Below are positions 32,628-41,594 of a DNA stretch of 64,000 nucleotides, piece by piece. Where the stretch lies: contig CAYYTK010000008.1 in NCBI GenBank assembly GCA_964474695.1, positions 62,001 through 126,000 of the forward strand, written 5' to 3'. The translations under genes and the position numbers were made by a program. This DNA comes from DAOUBP01 sp964474695 (lineage in GTDB: Bacteria; Chloroflexota; Anaerolineae; CG2-30-64-16). The first letter of the stretch is position 1. Every line of letters starts with the position of its first letter. A model generated the notes under the pieces. That model worked only from the letters and a program-made list of their open reading frames with translations. It searched no databases and was not told where the DNA came from.

Positions 32628-35291
32628 ATGATGGAACGATCGGACCCCGATGCCTTATTGAGACGAGTGCAGGCCGAAGAAGAGCGAGCCGGCCGCGGCC
32701 GGCTGAAGATTTTTCTCGGCTACGCCGCGGGCGTGGGCAAAACCTACGCCATGCTCGAAGCGGCGCATCAGCGCAAGGCCGAGGGGGTTGACGTGCTGGT
32801 CGGCTACGTTGAAACCCACGGCCGTGCCGAGACCGAGGCGCTGCTGCGCGATCTGGAAGCTCTGCCGCCGCGCCAGGTCGCGTACAGCAACGTCACTTTG
32901 CGCGAACTCGACGGCGACGCCCTGCTCGCTCGCCGGCCTCAGCTTGCGCTGATCGATGAGCTGGCGCACACCAATGCGCCCGGCATGCGCCATCCCAAGC
33001 GATATCAAGACGTGGAAGAGCTGCTCGCGGCCGGGATCGACGTCTACGCCACGCTGAACGTGCAGCACCTGGAGAGCCTGAACGACGTGGTGGCTCAGAT
33101 CACCGGCACGCGGCAGCGGGAAACAGTGCCGGACCAGGTGCTCGATGAGGCGGCTGAGATCGAGATGGTCGATCTGCCTCCGGACGAGCTCCTCGCACGC
33201 TTGCGTGAAGGCAAGGTCTACATCCCGGATCAGGCGGCCCGGGCGATCGAGCAGTTCTTCCGCAAGGGTAATCTGACGGCGTTGCGCGAGATGGCGCTGC
33301 GCCGCACCGCAGAGCGCGTCGATGACCAGATGCGCGCTTACATGCAGACGCGCGCGATCCCGGGTCCGTGGCACGCCAGCGAACGCCTCCTGGTTTGTGT
33401 GAGCGCAAGCCCCAGTTCTGAGCGCCTGGTCCGGTCGGCGCGCCGGCTGGCAGACGAGCTGAATGCGCCCTGGTACGCGCTACACTTCGAATCCGCAACG
33501 CGCCCCGATCTGCGCGCGGCGAACCGTGTGGCGGTGACGGCGCACCTGCAACTGGCGGAATCGTTGGGCGCGGAGACCGTGACGGCCACGGGGGAGACCC
33601 TTGCTGACGCCGTTCTCGATTTCGCGACCCGGCATAACGTGACGAAGATCGTGATTGGGTCGACGGTGCGCTCCCGATGGCGCGACCAGTTTCGTGTCTC
33701 GCTCGTCGAAGACCTGGTGCGCATCAGCGGCGATATCGACGTCTACGTCATCAGCGAACCAGCGGCGGCGCCGCGGCGCGCAGCAAAGCGGTGGATTGAG
33801 GGGACCCCAGCCTGGCGCGGATATGCTCTGAGCGTCGCGCTGGTGGCCATCGCGACCCTTGTCGGGTGGCCGCTGCGCGTGCAGATCGAGCCGGCAAATC
33901 TCGTGATGCCATACCTGGCCGCCGTGCTCATCGCGGCGCTATACCTGGGGCGCATGCCCGCCGTGCTCAGCGCGGTGCTCGGCGTGCTTGCCTTTGACTT
34001 CTTTCTTGTGCCACCCTACTTCACGCTGGCGGTCAGCGACACCCAGTATGCGCTGACTTTCCTGGGCCTGTTCCTGCTCGGCTTGGTGGTGAGCGGGCTG
34101 GCGGCGCGTGCGCGCGACCAGGCGCTGGCCGCAATGCGTCGCGAGGCGCAGACCGTCGCACTCTACGATCTCGGTCGCGAGCTCACTTCCGCCACCGATT
34201 TGCCCGGGATCGCCACCGTCGTTATCAACCAGGTCGAGCAGGTTTTCGAGCGCGGTGCGGTCGTCTTCCTGCCGCATGCAGCGGGTTTGCAGCCGTTTGC
34301 GGGGGCAGAAGCCACAGGCGCGGCAGCAGCCACCGAGCATGATCTGGCCGTTGCGACATGGGCGTTCGAACATGGACAACCCGCAGGGCGAGGCACAGAC
34401 ACCTTGCCGGCTGCACAGTTGCGCTGCCTGCCGATGTTGACTCCGCGCGGGACCATCGGGGTATTGGGGATTCGCCCGTCGAGTGACGAGCGCGTACTCA
34501 CAATAGACCAGCAGCGGACCCTCAACTCTTTTGCCAACCAGGCCGCGCTGGCCATCGAGCGCGCCCAACTCGTCGAGAAGGCGCGCGCGGCCGAGCTGCT
34601 GCAGGCTACGGAAAGGCTGCAGCGCTCGCTGCTCGACTCAGTGTCGCACGAGTTGCGCACGCCGTTAGTCACCATCACCGGCGCGCTCAGTACGTTGGAG
34701 GAAGATAGCGCGCGGCTGGACGCGGCCGCGCTGCACAGCCTGGTAGCCACCGCACGCGAGGAGGCTGAGCGGCTGAACCGTCTTGTCGCAAACCTGCTCA
34801 GCATGACCCGCCTGGAAGCCGGCGCGGTGCACCTGGTCTTGCAGGATGCCGATGTAGAGGATCTGGTCGGCAGCGCCCTGGATATGCTGAGCGCGAGAAC
34901 ACATGGCCGGCGGATCGAAACGCACATTCCGCCAGACCTGCCGATGGTGCGTGTGGATTTTGTGCTGATGGTGCAGGTGCTCGTCAATGTGCTGGACAAC
35001 GCGATCAAATACTCGCCGGCCGAGGCGCCGATTTGCATCTTCGCCGAACGCGCTGGCGACTCTGTGCGGGTCTGGGTCACTGACCGTGGTCCCGGCATTC
35101 CCAGCGCCGATCTCGACCGCGTTTTCGATAAGTTCTACCGCGTCCAACGGCAGGGGGATGTGAGCGGCACCGGCCTGGGGCTTTCCATCTGTCGCGGAAT
35201 CGTCGAAGCCCACGGCGGACGCATCTGGGCTGAAGTAGCGCCCGAAGGCGGGACAGCGATCGCTTTTGTCCTGCCAATTGATGCAAGGTGA
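32628..35291 (+). CDS. kdpD: Sensor histidine kinase KdpD
   Basis: An 887-residue KdpD. The N-terminal KdpD domain has GYAAGVGKTYAMLEAA (about 27, Walker-like) and IDELAHTNAPG (about 108); a USP-like domain follows (about 245-365), then four helices (about 390-490, DUF4118), a GAF-like region (about 520-650), HisKA with SVSHELRTPLVTI (phospho-His about 673) and a HATPase with NVLDNAIKYSP, GPGIP and GTGLGLSI. It senses K+ limitation and phosphorylates KdpE. TATAAT overlaps the kdpC stop 8 bases before ATG 32628, so a weak internal, near-leaderless promoter is possible. Confidence 0.95.
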   Translation: MMERSDPDALLRRVQAEEERAGRGRLKIFLGYAAGVGKTYAMLEAAHQRKAEGVDVLVGYVETHGRAETEALLRDLEALPPRQVAYSNVTLRELDGDALLARRPQLALIDELAHTNAPGMRHPKRYQDVEELLAAGIDVYATLNVQHLESLNDVVAQITGTRQRETVPDQVLDEAAEIEMVDLPPDELLARLREGKVYIPDQAARAIEQFFRKGNLTALREMALRRTAERVDDQMRAYMQTRAIPGPWHASERLLVCVSASPSSERLVRSARRLADELNAPWYALHFESATRPDLRAANRVAVTAHLQLAESLGAETVTATGETLADAVLDFATRHNVTKIVIGSTVRSRWRDQFRVSLVEDLVRISGDIDVYVISEPAAAPRRAAKRWIEGTPAWRGYALSVALVAIATLVGWPLRVQIEPANLVMPYLAAVLIAALYLGRMPAVLSAVLGVLAFDFFLVPPYFTLAVSDTQYALTFLGLFLLGLVVSGLAARARDQALAAMRREAQTVALYDLGRELTSATDLPGIATVVINQVEQVFERGAVVFLPHAAGLQPFAGAEATGAAAATEHDLAVATWAFEHGQPAGRGTDTLPAAQLRCLPMLTPRGTIGVLGIRPSSDERVLTIDQQRTLNSFANQAALAIERAQLVEKARAAELLQATERLQRSLLDSVSHELRTPLVTITGALSTLEEDSARLDAAALHSLVATAREEAERLNRLVANLLSMTRLEAGAVHLVLQDADVEDLVGSALDMLSARTHGRRIETHIPPDLPMVRVDFVLMVQVLVNVLDNAIKYSPAEAPICIFAERAGDSVRVWVTDRGPGIPSADLDRVFDKFYRVQRQGDVSGTGLGLSICRGIVEAHGGRIWAEVAPEGGTAIAFVLPIDAR

Positions 35292-35298
35292 CGGAGCG

Positions 35299-35991
35299 AT
35301 GAGCGAGCCCCAAGTCCGCGTTCTGGTGATCGACGACGAAGCGCCGATCCGGCGTTTCCTGCATACCGCGTTGACCACGCACGGCTACAAGGTCTTCGAG
35401 GCCAGCACGGGCCAGGATGGGCTCATGCGCATCATGGAGGATCATCCGGATCTGATCATTCTGGATCTGGGGCTTCCCGATATGGATGGCGTGGACGTGA
35501 CGCGGCGCGTGCGTGAGTGGAGCCAGACGCCCATCATCATCCTGTCGGTGCGCGAAGAAGAGCTGCAGAAGGTGGCCGCGCTGGATTCTGGGGCGGATGA
35601 CTATTTGACGAAGCCGTTCGGACTGAGCGAGCTCCTGGCGCGGATGCGCGTCGTAATGCGGCGTCAGGTGACTCCTGCCGGGGAGCCGGTCATTCACTCA
35701 GGGGACCTGACGATTGACCTGGCCCGGCGATCTGTGACTGTCGGCGGCGAAGTTGTCAGCCTGACCCCGACCGAGTATGCGCTGCTGCGAGTGCTGGCGC
35801 TCCAGGCCGGCCGGGTGCTGACACATAACCAGTTATTGCGGCAGGTGTGGGGCATGGGCTACGCAGGCGAGCTGCACATGCTGCGGGTGAACCTCAGCAA
35901 CTTGCGGCGGAAGATTGAGCCGGATTCAACGCGCCCGACTTACATCCAAACCGAACCGGGAGTGGGGTACCGGCTGAGGCTCCTTGAGTAA
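35299..35991 (+). CDS. kdpE: Response regulator KdpE
   Basis: A 230-residue OmpR-type response regulator. Receiver: VIDDEAPIRRFL (about 9), phospho-acceptor in LIILDLGLPDMDG (about 54), TKPF (Lys about 104). The winged-helix effector domain has LTPTEYALLRVLALQAGRVLTHNQLL (about 156) and GVGYRL at the end. It should bind upstream of the kdp genes and activate them. It starts 7 bases after kdpD and ends in a terminator, closing the operon. Confidence 0.95.
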   Translation: MSEPQVRVLVIDDEAPIRRFLHTALTTHGYKVFEASTGQDGLMRIMEDHPDLIILDLGLPDMDGVDVTRRVREWSQTPIIILSVREEELQKVAALDSGADDYLTKPFGLSELLARMRVVMRRQVTPAGEPVIHSGDLTIDLARRSVTVGGEVVSLTPTEYALLRVLALQAGRVLTHNQLLRQVWGMGYAGELHMLRVNLSNLRRKIEPDSTRPTYIQTEPGVGYRLRLLE

Positions 35992-35992
35992 T

Positions 35993-36023
35993 AAGCCCTG
36001 CTTGTTCTGCAAACAGGGCTTTT
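35993..36023 (+). terminator. Terminator of the kdp operon
   Basis: AAGCCCTG (35993-36000) pairs with CAGGGCTT (36014-36021), with an inner TTG/CAA pair, followed by TT. It begins right after the kdpE stop. Confidence 0.8.
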
Positions 36024-36038
36024 GTCTGATGCTTCAGG

Positions 36039-37343
36039 CTAGCGCTCGATCGATGGCAGCCGAGGTGTTCTCATATGCTGGCCGGCCGGCGGCGGCGTTC
36101 GTAGTGAACCAGGGGTGTTGCGCGGTGTGCCTTGCGCCCTGGTGGAAGCGCTGACCGGCTGGCGTGTCCGCGGGGCAGGCCTCGGTTCGCGCGCGAACTC
36201 GCGATCGTGCGCGGGCGCCGGGGTCGTGTAATCGAAACCAGGCACCGTGCGGCGCTCCACCTTGTAACCCAGCACCTTCTCCACCGCTTTCACCTCGTTC
36301 GCGTCCTCAGCCGTGACCAGGGTGTAGGCCTGGCCGGTTTGCTCGGCCCGGCCGGTGCGGCCGATGCGGTGCGTGTAGGCGTCGGTGGTATCGGGCATGT
36401 CATAGTTGATGACGTGCGAGATGCTCAGCACGTCGATGCCGCGCGCGGCAATGTCGGTGGCAACCAGGATGCGATGTGTGCCGTCGCGGAAGCCGTCCAG
36501 CGCGGCCTGGCGGCGGTTCTGCGAGAGGTTCCCTTGGAGCTCGGCGGCTGTGAAGCCCGCGCGCTGCAACTGCTGTGTGACGCGCTTGGCGCGGTGCTTG
36601 GTGCGGGTGAAGACCAGCACCGACCCGCTCCCGGTGCTGCGCAACAGCTCGGTGAGCAGCGCAGTCTTGAGGTGCTGCGCCACGGGATAGAGCGCATGCG
36701 ACACGGTCTCGACCGGCGCGGCGTGGCCGATCTGCACGGTCAGTGGGTCGCGGAGCGTCTCGTTGGCCAGGGCGCGGATGTCATCGGGCATGGTGGCCGA
36801 GAAGAGCAGCGTCTGGCGCCGCGCAGGCACGGCGCGGATGATGCGCCGCACGTCAGGCAGGAATCCCATGTCAAACATGCGGTCCGCCTCATCCAGCACG
36901 AGCACTTCCACGTTGGACAGGTTCACGGTGCCCTGGCCGATATGATCGAGCAGCCGGCCGGGGCAGGCCACCACGATCTCCGGCCCTGCACGCAGCGCCT
37001 GCAACTGCGGTCCCAGGCTCACGCCGCCGTAGATGGCGACGCTGCGCAACTGGGTCTGCCGTCCCAGGTCCGTGAACGCCTGATGGATCTGTTCGGCCAG
37101 CTCGCGCGTGGGCGCGACGACCAGCGCGCGTACGCGGCCGCGCGGCCCGCGTTCCAGGCGCTGCAGAATGGGAAGTCCGAAAGCGGCGGTCTTGCCGGTG
37201 CCGGTCTGGGCGAGGCCCATGACATCGCGGCCGGCCATGATGGGCGGGATGGCTTGTTGTTGGATCGGCGTCGGTTCTTCGTAACCGAGCGCGGCGACGC
37301 CCGACGCGAGGCGCGGGCTGAGATTGAGTTCTGAAAAAGTCAC
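36039..37343 (-). CDS. DEAD-box ATP-dependent RNA helicase
   Basis: A 434-residue helicase with every motif: Q motif EEPTPIQQQAIP (about 21), I AQTGTGKTAA (about 40), Ia APTRELAEQ, II DEAD (about 143), III SATMP (about 173), IV LVFTRTKHRAKR (about 240), V ATDIAARGIDV (about 293) and VI HRIGRTGR (about 321). The C-terminal 60 residues are a basic Pro/Arg/Thr-rich tail typical of RhlE/CsdA-like enzymes. GTG 37343 has AAGGA 8 bases upstream; the frame is open back to 37517 but that part is leader and repeat. A leader of about 85 bases follows a TATACT -10, as in many cold-inducible helicase genes. Confidence 0.93.
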   Translation of the reverse strand: MTFSELNLSPRLASGVAALGYEEPTPIQQQAIPPIMAGRDVMGLAQTGTGKTAAFGLPILQRLERGPRGRVRALVVAPTRELAEQIHQAFTDLGRQTQLRSVAIYGGVSLGPQLQALRAGPEIVVACPGRLLDHIGQGTVNLSNVEVLVLDEADRMFDMGFLPDVRRIIRAVPARRQTLLFSATMPDDIRALANETLRDPLTVQIGHAAPVETVSHALYPVAQHLKTALLTELLRSTGSGSVLVFTRTKHRAKRVTQQLQRAGFTAAELQGNLSQNRRQAALDGFRDGTHRILVATDIAARGIDVLSISHVINYDMPDTTDAYTHRIGRTGRAEQTGQAYTLVTAEDANEVKAVEKVLGYKVERRTVPGFDYTTPAPAHDREFAREPRPAPRTRQPVSASTRAQGTPRNTPGSLRTPPPAGQHMRTPRLPSIER

Positions 37344-37436
37344 TGAGAGTCCTTCTTGGCTGTGATATGAGCCAAGTCGCACTCTCAGCCCACGTGCATC
37401 ATGGGATGATATATATCGCATCCCAACTGCCGAATT

Positions 37437-37442
37437 AGTATA
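37437..37442 (-). promoter_or_regulatory. -10 element of the helicase gene
   Basis: TATACT on the minus strand (37442-37437); no good -35. The transcript leader (about 37430 to 37344) contains GGGATG/CATCCC, which can form a hairpin. Confidence 0.45.
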
Positions 37443-37468
37443 ACACGTTTGATCGAAAATACCTAATA

Positions 37469-37526
37469 CGTAGGGGCGCGCCCTCGCGGCCGCCCATGTG
37501 GGCAGGCGCGAGGCCATGCCCCTACG
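37469..37526. repeat. CGTAGGGGC palindrome at the 3' end of the sugar nucleotidyltransferase gene
   Basis: Outer arms CGTAGGGGC (37469-37477) and GCCCCTACG (37518-37526) enclose CCTCGCG/CGCGAGG and the central GCCCATGTGGGC. The TAG stop codon of the minus-strand gene (37524-37522) is part of the outer arm. Confidence 0.88.
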
Positions 37527-38487
37527 CAGGAGATGCCCCCCACAATTGCTCCGGATACACTCCGGCAGCCACCAACTCCCGGATCGCGGCCTTGACCTGC
37601 GGCTTGTCCTGGCTGTAGGTGACGCCGTGCCAGCGTTCGGAGGTGGCCAGCACTTTCACCCGCGCCTGCCCGGCGTGGATCAGGTCGGCTACGAAATTCG
37701 GGATGTAGAACTCGGCCTTTTCGATGGTGGCGTGAGAGGCAGCCAGGAAGGCGGGAAACCGCTCCAGCAGTTGGGCATAGACGTGCGGCGTGAAGCCCCA
37801 CATGTTCATGGAGACGATGGTGTCCAGTGGCAACGTCTGCCATTGCTCACCATCTTCGGTGAAGGCGGCATACATGCCGGTCGCGACGTCACCGCGGCGT
37901 TCGATGCGCGTGCGCTCCTGGGCGTGGACCAGGTAGCCGTCCGCGTTCACGGTGCAGACCGCGCGCGCGACATGCCCGTGCTCGGTGAGGGTGTTGCCCA
38001 CGCGATAGCCGACCATGCAGTAATCGGCGACCGGCACGGTTGCCGCCCCATCATGCGGGTGCGGCCCGAGCAGATAGCCGGCAACGGCCTGGTAGGCGGT
38101 GCGGCCGTAGTAGTCGTCCGCGTTGATGACCACGAATGGACTGTCCACGACCGCGCGGCTGGCGAGCGTGGCGTGCGCCGTGCCCCACGGCTTCTTCCGC
38201 CCCGCGGGGATCTCGAAGCCGGCGGGTACGTCGTCCAACCGCTGGAAAGCGTAAGCCGTGTCGACCTGGCGCTCGATCGTCTTCCCCACGCGCTCGCGGA
38301 ACGCGTCCTCGATGGCCGCGGAGATGACGAAGACGACCTTATCGAATCCGGCCCGCAGGGCATCGTAGACCGAGTAGTCGAGGATGATCTCGCCGCTGGG
38401 ACCCATGGGATCGATCTGCTTGAGCCCGCCGTAGCGGCTGCCGATGCCGGCAGCCAGAACCACTAGAGTCAACCTGTTGTTCATCAT
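37522..38487 (-). CDS. Sugar-phosphate nucleotidyltransferase family protein
   Basis: A 321-residue GT-A fold nucleotidyltransferase. The signature is LAAGIGSRYGGLKQIDPMGPSGE (about 11-33; GxGxR...K), with a second metal/sugar site in FVVINADDYYG (about 122). Family members activate sugar-1-phosphates with NTP; the exact sugar cannot be told. ATG 38487 overlaps the galE stop by 4 bases (ATGA), so the two genes form an operon and probably feed the same nucleotide-sugar pool. The C-terminus (ASPA) and stop codon fall at a palindromic repeat. Confidence 0.85.
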   Translation of the reverse strand: MMNNRLTLVVLAAGIGSRYGGLKQIDPMGPSGEIILDYSVYDALRAGFDKVVFVISAAIEDAFRERVGKTIERQVDTAYAFQRLDDVPAGFEIPAGRKKPWGTAHATLASRAVVDSPFVVINADDYYGRTAYQAVAGYLLGPHPHDGAATVPVADYCMVGYRVGNTLTEHGHVARAVCTVNADGYLVHAQERTRIERRGDVATGMYAAFTEDGEQWQTLPLDTIVSMNMWGFTPHVYAQLLERFPAFLAASHATIEKAEFYIPNFVADLIHAGQARVKVLATSERWHGVTYSQDKPQVKAAIRELVAAGVYPEQLWGASPA

Positions 38488-39494
38488 GCATACCCCCAAG
38501 GATTGGCCGATTGCCAGCGCCAGGTGTCGGCGCACATGTCCAGCAGGTCACGTTCGGCGGTCCAGACCAGTTCGTCTCGAGCTTTGGCCGGGTCGGCGTA
38601 ACTGGCCGCTACATCACCGGGCCGCCGGTCAATGATCCTGTACGGTATCTTGCGGCCGGATGCCTGTTCGAATGCCCTCACAACTTCCAAGACGCTGTAG
38701 CCCCGGCCGGTGCCCAGGTTGTGCACCATGATACCCGGCTTCCGGATCAGCTTGTCAAGAGCGCGCAAATGGCCGACCGCCAGGTCCACAACGTGGATGT
38801 AATCGCGGATGCCGGTGCCGTCGGAGGTGGGGTAGTCGGAGCCGAAAACGCGCAGCTCAGGCAGTTTTCCCACCGCCACTTGCGCCACGTAGGGCATCAG
38901 GTTATTCGGGATGCCGCTTGGATCTTCGCCGATACGCCCACTGGCATGCGCGCCGACCGGGTTGAAGTAGCGCAGGATGGAAATGTGCCAGGCCGGGTCC
39001 GAACGGTGAAGGTCACGCAGGATCTCCTCGATGAACAGCTTTGTCCGGCCATAAGGGTTGGTGACGGAGAGTGGAAAGTCCTCGGTGATGGGCACTGCGG
39101 CCGGATCGCCGTACACCGTTGCGGAGGAGCTGAACACCAGGTTCTTCACGCCATGCTGGGCCATCACGTCACAGAGGATCAAAGCGCCCGTCACGTTGTT
39201 GTGGTAATACTGAAGTGGGATAGCGACCGACTCGCCCACCGCCTTCAGGCCGGCGAAATGGATCACTGCATCCACCGCCGTGCCGGCGAAGACAGCATCC
39301 AGGGCGGCCCGGTCCCGCAGATCCACCTGATGGAACGCCAGCGCCCGGCCCGCCAATGCTTGCACGCGGCGCAGCGATTCCTCTTTGCTGTTGCTGAGAT
39401 TATCGACGACGACGACGTCGTGACCGGCGTTCAGTAACTCGACGCAAGTATGGCTGCCGATGTACCCTGCGCCGCCAGTGACCAGAATATTCAC
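38484..39494 (-). CDS. galE: UDP-glucose 4-epimerase
   Basis: A 336-residue extended SDR. NAD-binding loop TGGAGYIGSHTCVELL (about 6), DLRDRAAL, FAGLKAVGES (about 80), the catalytic Ser/Tyr in VFSSSATVYG (about 120) and YGRTKLFIEE (YxxxK, about 146), and FNPVGAHASG (about 175) are all GalE-specific. It interconverts UDP-glucose and UDP-galactose. GTG 39494 has GGAGG 7 bases upstream; the in-frame ATG at 39518 overlaps a leader hairpin (GAGCGCC 39519-39525 / GGCGCTC 39532-39538) and has no ribosome-binding site. Confidence 0.95.
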   Translation of the reverse strand: MNILVTGGAGYIGSHTCVELLNAGHDVVVVDNLSNSKEESLRRVQALAGRALAFHQVDLRDRAALDAVFAGTAVDAVIHFAGLKAVGESVAIPLQYYHNNVTGALILCDVMAQHGVKNLVFSSSATVYGDPAAVPITEDFPLSVTNPYGRTKLFIEEILRDLHRSDPAWHISILRYFNPVGAHASGRIGEDPSGIPNNLMPYVAQVAVGKLPELRVFGSDYPTSDGTGIRDYIHVVDLAVGHLRALDKLIRKPGIMVHNLGTGRGYSVLEVVRAFEQASGRKIPYRIIDRRPGDVAASYADPAKARDELVWTAERDLLDMCADTWRWQSANPWGYA

Positions 39495-39561
39495 GCGCTT
39501 GCCTCCTGTCCCCGCCATGAGCGCCTCGGAGGGCGCTCCGTCTTATTGTGTTGTTAACCTT

Positions 39562-39590
39562 ATTGTAGCCGGTGTGGAAGTGCCGGTCAA
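39562..39590 (-). promoter_or_regulatory. Promoter of the galE operon
   Basis: Minus strand TTGACC (39590-39585), 17-base spacer, TACAAT (39567-39562). The remaining gap to the divergent gene at 39720 shows no further clear signal. Confidence 0.75.
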
Positions 39591-39719
39591 TCTACGCGCC
39601 CCCGTTTGGGAGTGTCTTCTTGTATACATCTTCAGCCTACAGGGACGATGCTTCATCAGAATTTCATCTGCCCGGACTATTCTATTCGAGTTCACTATCC
39701 ATTGTAGGGAGTTTTGGGT

Positions 39720-41585
39720 ATGATACTACGTTCGCGACTGTTTCTCTGGGGCCTTACGGCACTGCTGGTTTTCGTCACCCTGGGGGCAATGGGGCTGATG
39801 GCTCCTCAGATGACCGGCGCTGCGCCGGCGTCTGGTGATCGGGGGGCGGTCGCCTTCATGGCCGCGGCAACTCCTGCTGCCGGGGTCCGCAACCCCACCT
39901 CCAATGGCTGGGAGCAGCTTTTCGATGCGTCCACGGTCATCACTGACCCGGACTTCCATTTCTACGGCATGACCTTTGCCAGTCGGCAGATTGGTTTCGC
40001 GTACGGCGGCCCGTCCTGGGATAATGACGGCACAGGGCGCGTCTTCCGTACTACCGATGGGGGTGCTACCTGGACGCAGGTGCTGGCGAACTGGGGCTGG
40101 AAGATCGGTATGGCCTGCACCAGCACATCGCGGTGCTGGGTCGGCGGGAAGCATGGCCGTGTGCACTACACCCTGGATGGCGGAAGTTCCTGGTATCCGG
40201 CAAACACCTACACCTGGTACGGCATGGACCTGGACCCGCCGGCGCCCCAACAGACGCCGGTGCCCTTCATCGGCTGGATTCGTTCAGCAGCCGCCACTAC
40301 GGACGGTGGCACGGTGCTCTTCGGCGCGACTGACAAGACCATCCTGCATGCCACTGACGGCGTGAATTTTTACAACTACTGGCCGCTCAGTACGCTATCG
40401 GTCGCAACCTGGTCAGTGGAGTGCCCTTCCCCCACGATATGTTACGGCGGGCAGATCAACCAGTTCATCGTGAAGAGCACTGACGCGGGCAACACCTGGT
40501 TTTTGCCGGCGTACACAGGCGGAAGCGACCTCCAAACGCGCTGCCTGACCGATCTGGGCCCCGCTGATGAACCGGGGGTGCAAAGGCGTTACTACGGCCT
40601 ATCTTTTGTGGATCCGAATTACGGCTGGGCGGTGGGTAGCTGTGCGGGGATCTTCCGGACGACGAGCGGTGCAGCCAGTCGTTGGCAGGCACAGAACGCC
40701 GGGATTCCAGAGGAAGTGCAATTCCGCCGCGTTGAGGCATTTAGCCGAACCAAAGCGATTGCCGTGGGCGGCGATACCCCGGATTTGATCGATCCGAGCA
40801 TGGCCACCCATGCGCTGGTTTATCTTACGCAGGATGGCGTGACCTGGGCGCCGGCCGCCGCGCCGGACACGAGTGAACTGCATGGCCTTGCCGCGTTCGC
40901 TGATGCTATCCTGGTAGCTGATTGGTCCGGCAAGATCTGGCGCTGGGAGGGCAATCCGCTGCCGATCACTCCCACGCCAACCCCCACTGAGACGCCGGAT
41001 GTGACCAACACGCCGACCGCCACCTCTACCGCGACGGCGACCGCTACGCCAACTGCGACCCCAACGGAGACCCCCACTAGCACGCCCACCGCGACCGTCA
41101 CGCCGACCCCCACCCCTGAGACGGGCGAAATACAGGTTCGGGCCTTCGATGACGCAGATCACGATGCAGAATATGATTCCGGAGAAACGCGGTTGGCAGG
41201 GGCGGCATTTGCCTTGAAACGCGATGACCAGACGATAGCGACCGGAGTCACGGGGCTTGACGGATTGTTCACCTTCTCGAGCCTGCCGCCTGCGATCTAT
41301 ACCGTCATCGAAACGTTGCCGCCGGCCGGCTATGCCGCCGTGCGCTGGCGCATCATCGTGCCTGTTGATGCGGGGCAGACGCTGGTGATCGACTTCCCGC
41401 ACCAGGCCGTCACGCCGACGCCAACGCCGACTGAGACGCCAACGGCGACCTCCACCCCGACGGAAACGCCGACGGCAACCGCCACCCCGACGGACACGCC
41501 CACGCCCACCGCCACCTTGACGGCTACGCCAACCGCAACGGCAACGCGGCCACAGCGAACCTGGCTCCCGCTGCTTCTGCGCTGA
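39720..41585 (+). CDS. Secreted beta-propeller protein with Pro/Thr spacers and SD-repeat-like B domain
   Basis: A 621-residue exported protein. A signal peptide (RSRLFLWGLTALLVFVTLGA, residues 4-23) precedes a propeller with BNR/YCF48-like repeats (FRTTDGGATW about 105, YTLDGGSSW about 148, VKSTDAGNTW about 255, FRTTSGAASRW about 322). Then a Pro/Thr spacer of TPTPT type (about 415-470), an SdrD/SpaA-type B domain (GEIQVRAFDDADHDAEYDSGETRLAGAAF, about 472-560, with TGLDGLFTFSSLPPAIYTVIE), a second Pro/Thr spacer and the end RTWLPLLLR. ATG 39720 has AGGGAG 8 bases upstream. Probably cell-surface; ligand unknown. Its stop lies 9 bases from the convergent TPR gene. Confidence 0.82.
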   Translation: MILRSRLFLWGLTALLVFVTLGAMGLMAPQMTGAAPASGDRGAVAFMAAATPAAGVRNPTSNGWEQLFDASTVITDPDFHFYGMTFASRQIGFAYGGPSWDNDGTGRVFRTTDGGATWTQVLANWGWKIGMACTSTSRCWVGGKHGRVHYTLDGGSSWYPANTYTWYGMDLDPPAPQQTPVPFIGWIRSAAATTDGGTVLFGATDKTILHATDGVNFYNYWPLSTLSVATWSVECPSPTICYGGQINQFIVKSTDAGNTWFLPAYTGGSDLQTRCLTDLGPADEPGVQRRYYGLSFVDPNYGWAVGSCAGIFRTTSGAASRWQAQNAGIPEEVQFRRVEAFSRTKAIAVGGDTPDLIDPSMATHALVYLTQDGVTWAPAAAPDTSELHGLAAFADAILVADWSGKIWRWEGNPLPITPTPTPTETPDVTNTPTATSTATATATPTATPTETPTSTPTATVTPTPTPETGEIQVRAFDDADHDAEYDSGETRLAGAAFALKRDDQTIATGVTGLDGLFTFSSLPPAIYTVIETLPPAGYAAVRWRIIVPVDAGQTLVIDFPHQAVTPTPTPTETPTATSTPTETPTATATPTDTPTPTATLTATPTATATRPQRTWLPLLLR

Positions 41586-41594
41586 TTCCTTCGC

